DNA of 64,000 bases, taken from the NCBI GenBank assembly GCA_038049695.1, contig CP142456.1:45674001-45738000 (forward strand), in the 5' to 3' direction. The notes beneath the pieces are model-generated. The model worked only from the letters and a program-made list of their open reading frames with translations. It did not search any database and was not told where the DNA came from. Below are positions 59,906-64,000 of the stretch, one piece after another (positions within the stretch are counted from its first letter, which is position 1; each line of letters begins with the position of its first letter). Both the position numbers and the translations under genes were made by a program. The stretch comes from Cinnamomum chago (lineage: Eukaryota > Streptophyta > Magnoliopsida > Laurales > Lauraceae).

Positions 59906-61277
59906 AGGTCCGGGAACTTGATTTTTTTCCTTTTTGTTTCCTTTCCAACACTTAAACCACTAGCATTTCTCTTCCATAATCACTTCAAAACCTCATTAAA
60001 ACTCCAATGAACAATTAAATTCAAACACCTCTTTAAACGGGTATCAATTTCAAGTCAATGTAACTTATAAATATAACCATGAATAGCCAATCCAACCTCA
60101 TTCCTTTTAAAACCATATGAACAAACTTGACCAAATGAAAGCACATTTTTCCAAGAGATTAACAAGAGAGAAACCACTATTAATATGCAATTTCGAAATC
60201 AATAGAAATATGACAAGAAGCATGTGTAGAAACATATATCACATTATCAAGAACAAGTAATAAAACTTAGGATTTTCTCATAAAACTTAATAACATTCAA
60301 ACCATCCATTCATCCACTTGCCTTTGACTCTAATCAAGCAAATCAAGCTCCTAATCACCTCTCAAGCTCAAGATCCACAATCTCTACAAAAACCCCCAAA
60401 ACAACCCTAAAATGGGTTAAACAATGAAATGACCATGAAACCTTTCAATAATCAAGGTGGAGCTTCTCTAAGGCTAGAAGATTACAAATCTAGAAGATGA
60501 AGAAGAACACTTACTTGGAAGGTCCTCTAATGGACAAGGTAAGCTCAAAGGAAGTCTTGTGATGGAGGGTTCTCTTCACAAATGGTATCAATGGAAAGCT
60601 TGCAAGATGAGGAAGAAGAAGGTGGTCTCCATTTCTTGATTGATGAACTCTTGGTGTGTCTTGGAGATGGAGAAGCAAGAAGAAGAAGAAGAAGTTGCAA
60701 GAAAAGCCCTAGGCTCAGCTGGAACAATGGAGAATGGAGTGAATGAAGGAGATGGGTTCCCCTTATAAGCAAGTGGGGTTTGGGTCCCACAACTTAAGGG
60801 ACTTGGGTGGCTGAAATCATCTAATTCGGAACCTCGGATGGATTCGACGAAGAAGGAAGAAATGATCGTCGAAATATCTAGTTTCCAAAAAGTATATGTT
60901 TCGCGGGTTTCGAGAATATCGAGTTTTGGGTACAGATTTGGTGAGAAAAGACTGTTTTGCCCTCAAGGCCAAGAAATCGGTTTTCGGGTTCTCGAATGGA
61001 TATGGGATCAACATGAAAGTTGTAGGGTTCCTCAAGATGAATGCAATGGGCCAAAAACACAATACGAAGCAAATCGGGAAAATCTCACAAGTAAAAGCAA
61101 AGCCGAAAAGGGAACCCCCAAAGGGCCCCACAAGCTACCAAAGCACTCAAAAGCCCAAAACTAGAAGAAAACCATTCTAGCTCACAAACTCAACCCAACA
61201 AATACTAATCCCACTGAAAGAACTAATCCACAAATAAAACAACACTAATCCAAGAGATTAGGGGTCGGGTTCTCACA

Positions 61278-61888
61278 ATGATGGCCTCTGCCGCCTGGAG
61301 TTCTTTCATTAACTCAGAGAGAGTCATGTCCATCTTGCTCATGTTGAAGTTGAGCTTGAACTGGTTGAAAGACCCCAGCAGAGTTTCGAGAATCATATCA
61401 GTCTGACTCCCTGCATCAATCTCAGCCCCTAGGATCTCAGCTTCATTGAAACAATCCATCATTTTGAGCATGTTCTCTCTGACAGGTGTTCCCTCAGCCA
61501 TCCTAGAATTCATGATTGTCCTTAAAGCAGCTTGCCTAGCTGGCCTGCTTTTGTCTGCGAACATCTCAGACAAGGACAACATGATATCTGAAGCTGTGTC
61601 CATTTGCTCATGCTACGTTTGCAACACGTTGGACATGGAAGCAAGCATGTAACATTTGGCCATGCTATTCGCCTTTTTCCATTTCCTTTCAGCCTCTAGC
61701 TGGTCATCTGTAGAATAATCATCAATGGTAGGACAGGGTTCCGACAAAACAAACTTGTACTCCTCAGCGGTGAGTACTATGTTAAGGTTTCTTTTCCAGT
61801 CTACGTAATTTGGGCCAGTCAATTTGTTCTCACGCAAAATACTCATCAACGGGCTAAAAGAATCCTTCCCCATCTCTCTGGATATATA
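61278..61888 (-). pseudogene. Copia2 Gag, N-terminal part
   Basis: UBN2-like Gag starting at the Met of MGKDSFSP (about 61874) with GPNYVDWKRNL. An upstream in-frame ATG at 61961-61963 is less likely. One TAG stop is at 61613-61615, followed by continuous Gag (SRPARQAALR and GAEIDAGSQTDMIL) up to the insertion point of C. The position of the stop is Gln in Copia1. The frame resumes at 57332 on the other side of C. Confidence 0.88.
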
Positions 61889-63750
61889 ACAGGTTATAAT
61901 TAGACAGGCAGTATATATGTAACATGTATATGGTGCTTGTAATAAAAGGAAAAACATGCACAAGACTTTTTACATTATTTAACCCTAATTATAATGTATC
62001 AGTGTCTCAACCTCCTCATAGACCCTCCATCGAAGGGATGGCCGAGCCTACAGTCACGTTGAGTTAAGGTCTGCTTATTTGGATCATCACTGTCTGGATA
62101 CGCATATCCAGTGATAGTCCAATCACTGATTGGTTTGGCCTCATATGACAAACAACTCTAACTGCTAGGGAGAGGTCATTACTGTCTTATGTCAAGTGTA
62201 TTACCATCTTTTATGAACGTTCCCAGAATGTCTATGACTTAAGTCCTCCGAAGGGAAGTGACTCCAATCAACCCTTGAAGTGAGCCTTAGTAAAGAGCTC
62301 CACTGAAGGGATGGCCGCTCCCACCAACACTTCATTGACATTCTATAGAAGTGATCTTTAGTGAAGAACTCCACCGAAAGGATGGCCGCTCCCACTAACA
62401 CCTCATTACGAATATTCACATTAGTTCACCCACTAACCCATCGAAGCGATCTTTAGTAAAGAACTCCACCGAAGGGATGGCCGCTCCCACTAACACTCTA
62501 ATGAGATAGCATGAACCTAAAATGGAAGGCCGTGGGGTTTTCCCAAACCCCTCTCCCACTTGATTATTTTAACACTAGGGTTTTGAAAAAACTCTTTTGA
62601 CCTTAGCATCGTTACCTTAGCATCGTTACTCAAACCTTGTTTAAATCTAGCAAACTTAGTTAACAATTTTCATGACTCAATTGCTTAAGTCATCTCAAAA
62701 AAATAAATAACCTTTGCTTTAAAACATATTGAGTAAAGGTCTTGGGACCAGTGGGTTATGGGCCCACTAGGGTAGCAACTTATTAGATTTTAGTTTGGCC
62801 TCTTATGGAAACTAAGGGTACTAAGAAAAACTAAACCCTATCCAATTTTTAAACCTTAGACAAATAGAAGGTGCTGGTCTAAGATCCGTTTAAAAACAAT
62901 CAGCCAAACAAAAAACAATCCAATATAGAAAGATGCCAATTTTAGGAACCTAGTGGTGGCCATGTTACTAGGTGATAAACATAGCAAATATATAAAGCAT
63001 TCAACCATGCATTCCATATATAAAAGCAAATAAAAATGCAATCCTTGATGGCTCCCTGCTCTTCGGACTTCAAATCCTTATCCAACTAGGAATCTTGGTT
63101 AAGAGTCCTTTTCGCATTAGGAAACCTTCGTTGCCTCCACCACCATGGAATCCTTTTCTACTTGCAACCATGCAATCTTTGAAACTTTCTTCTCCTTGCT
63201 TGTTACAATAAATTAATTTATACAAGCAAACCCATGAAAAACAAAACCAAAGATTACATTGGATATACCTATGCTTTTCAAGAAAGCTTACATCAAGACT
63301 AGTTGAAATATAAACAAGGAAATATTACAACCTCCTATGATTGCTAACCGCGCAATCGTACACTTTCCAACTAATTAAAAACATCCAAATCCACACACAT
63401 ACATGCGAACCATCAAGGATGCAATTATATGGCTGCAACCAAAAAGATTAGTGCATTCAAAGTGCAGTGTACAGCACTATTCATCATTCTGAAATTGTTC
63501 CAGCAGCCTGGAAAAAATTTCTGCACACTATTTATGCAGTAAACAGCAATCTGAAATTGTTCCAGCAGCCTGGAAAAAATTTCTGCACTCCTAACATGCA
63601 GTAAACTGTGCTCTGGGCAAATTCCAGAAACCTGAAATAATTACTGCACTCCTTACAAGCAGTAAATAGCAACCTAAAGGGTGCCACCATGCCCTTAATT
63701 AATCTAGGATTGATATTAACACATCATGGGATCATGATATCACATGGAGA
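61889..63750 (-). other. Copia2 5' leader with two repeat blocks
   Basis: About 1.8 kb, no gene. Block 1 (about 62035-62510) repeats a GAAGGGATGGCCGCTCCCA word at 62303, 62371 and 62467, with a weaker copy near 62033. Block 2 (63465-63670) has three units of about 61 bp built on ATTGTTCCAGCAGCCTGG and TTTCTGCAC. No GTCGAC-type palindrome cluster is present, unlike the Copia1 leader. Confidence 0.7.
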
Positions 63751-63764
63751 GGCTCTGATACCAC
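63751..63764 (-). other. Copia2 primer-binding site
   Basis: GGCTCTGATACCAC, reverse of GTGGTATCAGAGCC, abutting the LTR at 63765. Confidence 0.92.
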
Positions 63765-64000
63765 TGAAAGGTTTATGCATTACAGATCTGAATGTTGACT
63801 GCCATGGCTGATTTTGGTTTTTCAAGTTTTAAAACAAGAAACCCAGATCTGATTTTCCAGCCATGAAAACATGCATAGAAATCCATGAAATCATGATCAA
63901 CATGTGTCTAAAGAAAGGAGAAGATAGAGGACTATCACCTTGATGATTTGAATGCCTCAAAACTCTGAAAAGAAAGACTTCAAAGGACTGATATCAGCGT
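63765..64000 (-). repeat. Copia2 5' LTR, cut by window end
   Basis: The first 236 bp on this side read the same as 51963-52198, which identifies the LTR and shows a recent insertion. Confidence 0.92.

Larger units (their letters stand above)
57333..61277 (-). mobile_element. C: G-family solo LTR inside Copia2 gag
   Basis: The 3945-bp reverse LTR begins TGTCACGCCCCC and ends GGGTTCTCACA. It has a perfect TSD ATGAT at 57328-57332 and 61278-61282. Its ends and body align with A. It contains the 50-65 bp array (57940-58490), a palindrome cluster (59770-59900) and a reverse TATA-like CTTATAAG near 60770. Because it disrupts a young element it is itself recent. No primer site or purine tract is present, so it is a solo LTR. 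Confidence 0.92.
51963..64000 (-). mobile_element. Copia2: young Ty1/copia element, split by LTR C
   Basis: Reverse element that continues past the window. The 3' LTR is 51963-53976. The visible part of the 5' LTR is 63765-64000 and matches 51963-52198 without a difference that I can see. The primer site (63751-63764) and purine tract (53977-53987) are intact. The left target flank is CTTGC; the other TSD is outside the window. The coding frame is nearly whole: two stops plus the insertion of C in gag are the only defects found. Confidence 0.93.

Noticed and set aside
60545-61180. Possible host exon in frames of 81-108 codons
   Set aside because: The stretch lies within LTR C and aligns with non-coding parts of A; frames are open on both strands at once.

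Overview
This window is a repeat-dominated stretch of plant nuclear DNA. I found no host protein gene, no tRNA or rRNA gene and no CRISPR array. Every long coding region belongs to an LTR retrotransposon, and the tRNA-iMet-type primer sites, copia gag-pol order and AT-rich LTRs fit an angiosperm. The species cannot be named from this sequence.

Left half (1-37825): one nest of insertions about six layers deep. The base is a Ty3/gypsy-type element in reverse orientation, with its LTR at 35957-37825 and primer site at 35937-35950. It was hit by a reverse solo LTR of a Sirevirus-like family, here called S (1951-35823, TSD TTCCA). That LTR was hit by a copia element, Copia1 (1984-34042, TSD GGGGT). 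Copia1 was hit twice by a large-LTR, probably gypsy, family called G: solo LTR A (2993-7009) and element G1 (12522-31494). G1 holds an S solo LTR, E1 (13936-23074), a second S solo LTR, F (26705-28463), and a truncated G-related LTR, D (about 23500-26096). E1 holds a gag-only S element, E1a (15144-22064).

Right half: a third, badly broken copia fragment (38790-40122) is followed by an unassigned LTR-like stretch. Then comes an S solo LTR, E3 (41134-50040), containing a young gag-less S element, E2 (41367-48528), and another LTR-like stretch with a diverged internal duplication. The window ends in Copia2, a young reverse copia element (51963 to beyond 64000). Its gag is split by a G solo LTR, C (57333-61277), with a perfect TSD.

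How the parts relate: Copia1, Copia2 and the fragment carry Gag-protease-integrase-RT-RNase H in the usual copia order, all with stops or breaks. The S elements here lack pol, and E2 lacks gag too, so they would depend on proteins made elsewhere. G1 shows no coding capacity. The most unusual signal is a set of short, GC-rich, mostly TCGA-centred palindrome clusters. They occur in S LTRs just upstream of the TATA box, in the middle of G-family LTRs, in the Copia1 leader and in an unassigned stretch. Different copies of one LTR family carry different palindrome sequences at the same place.
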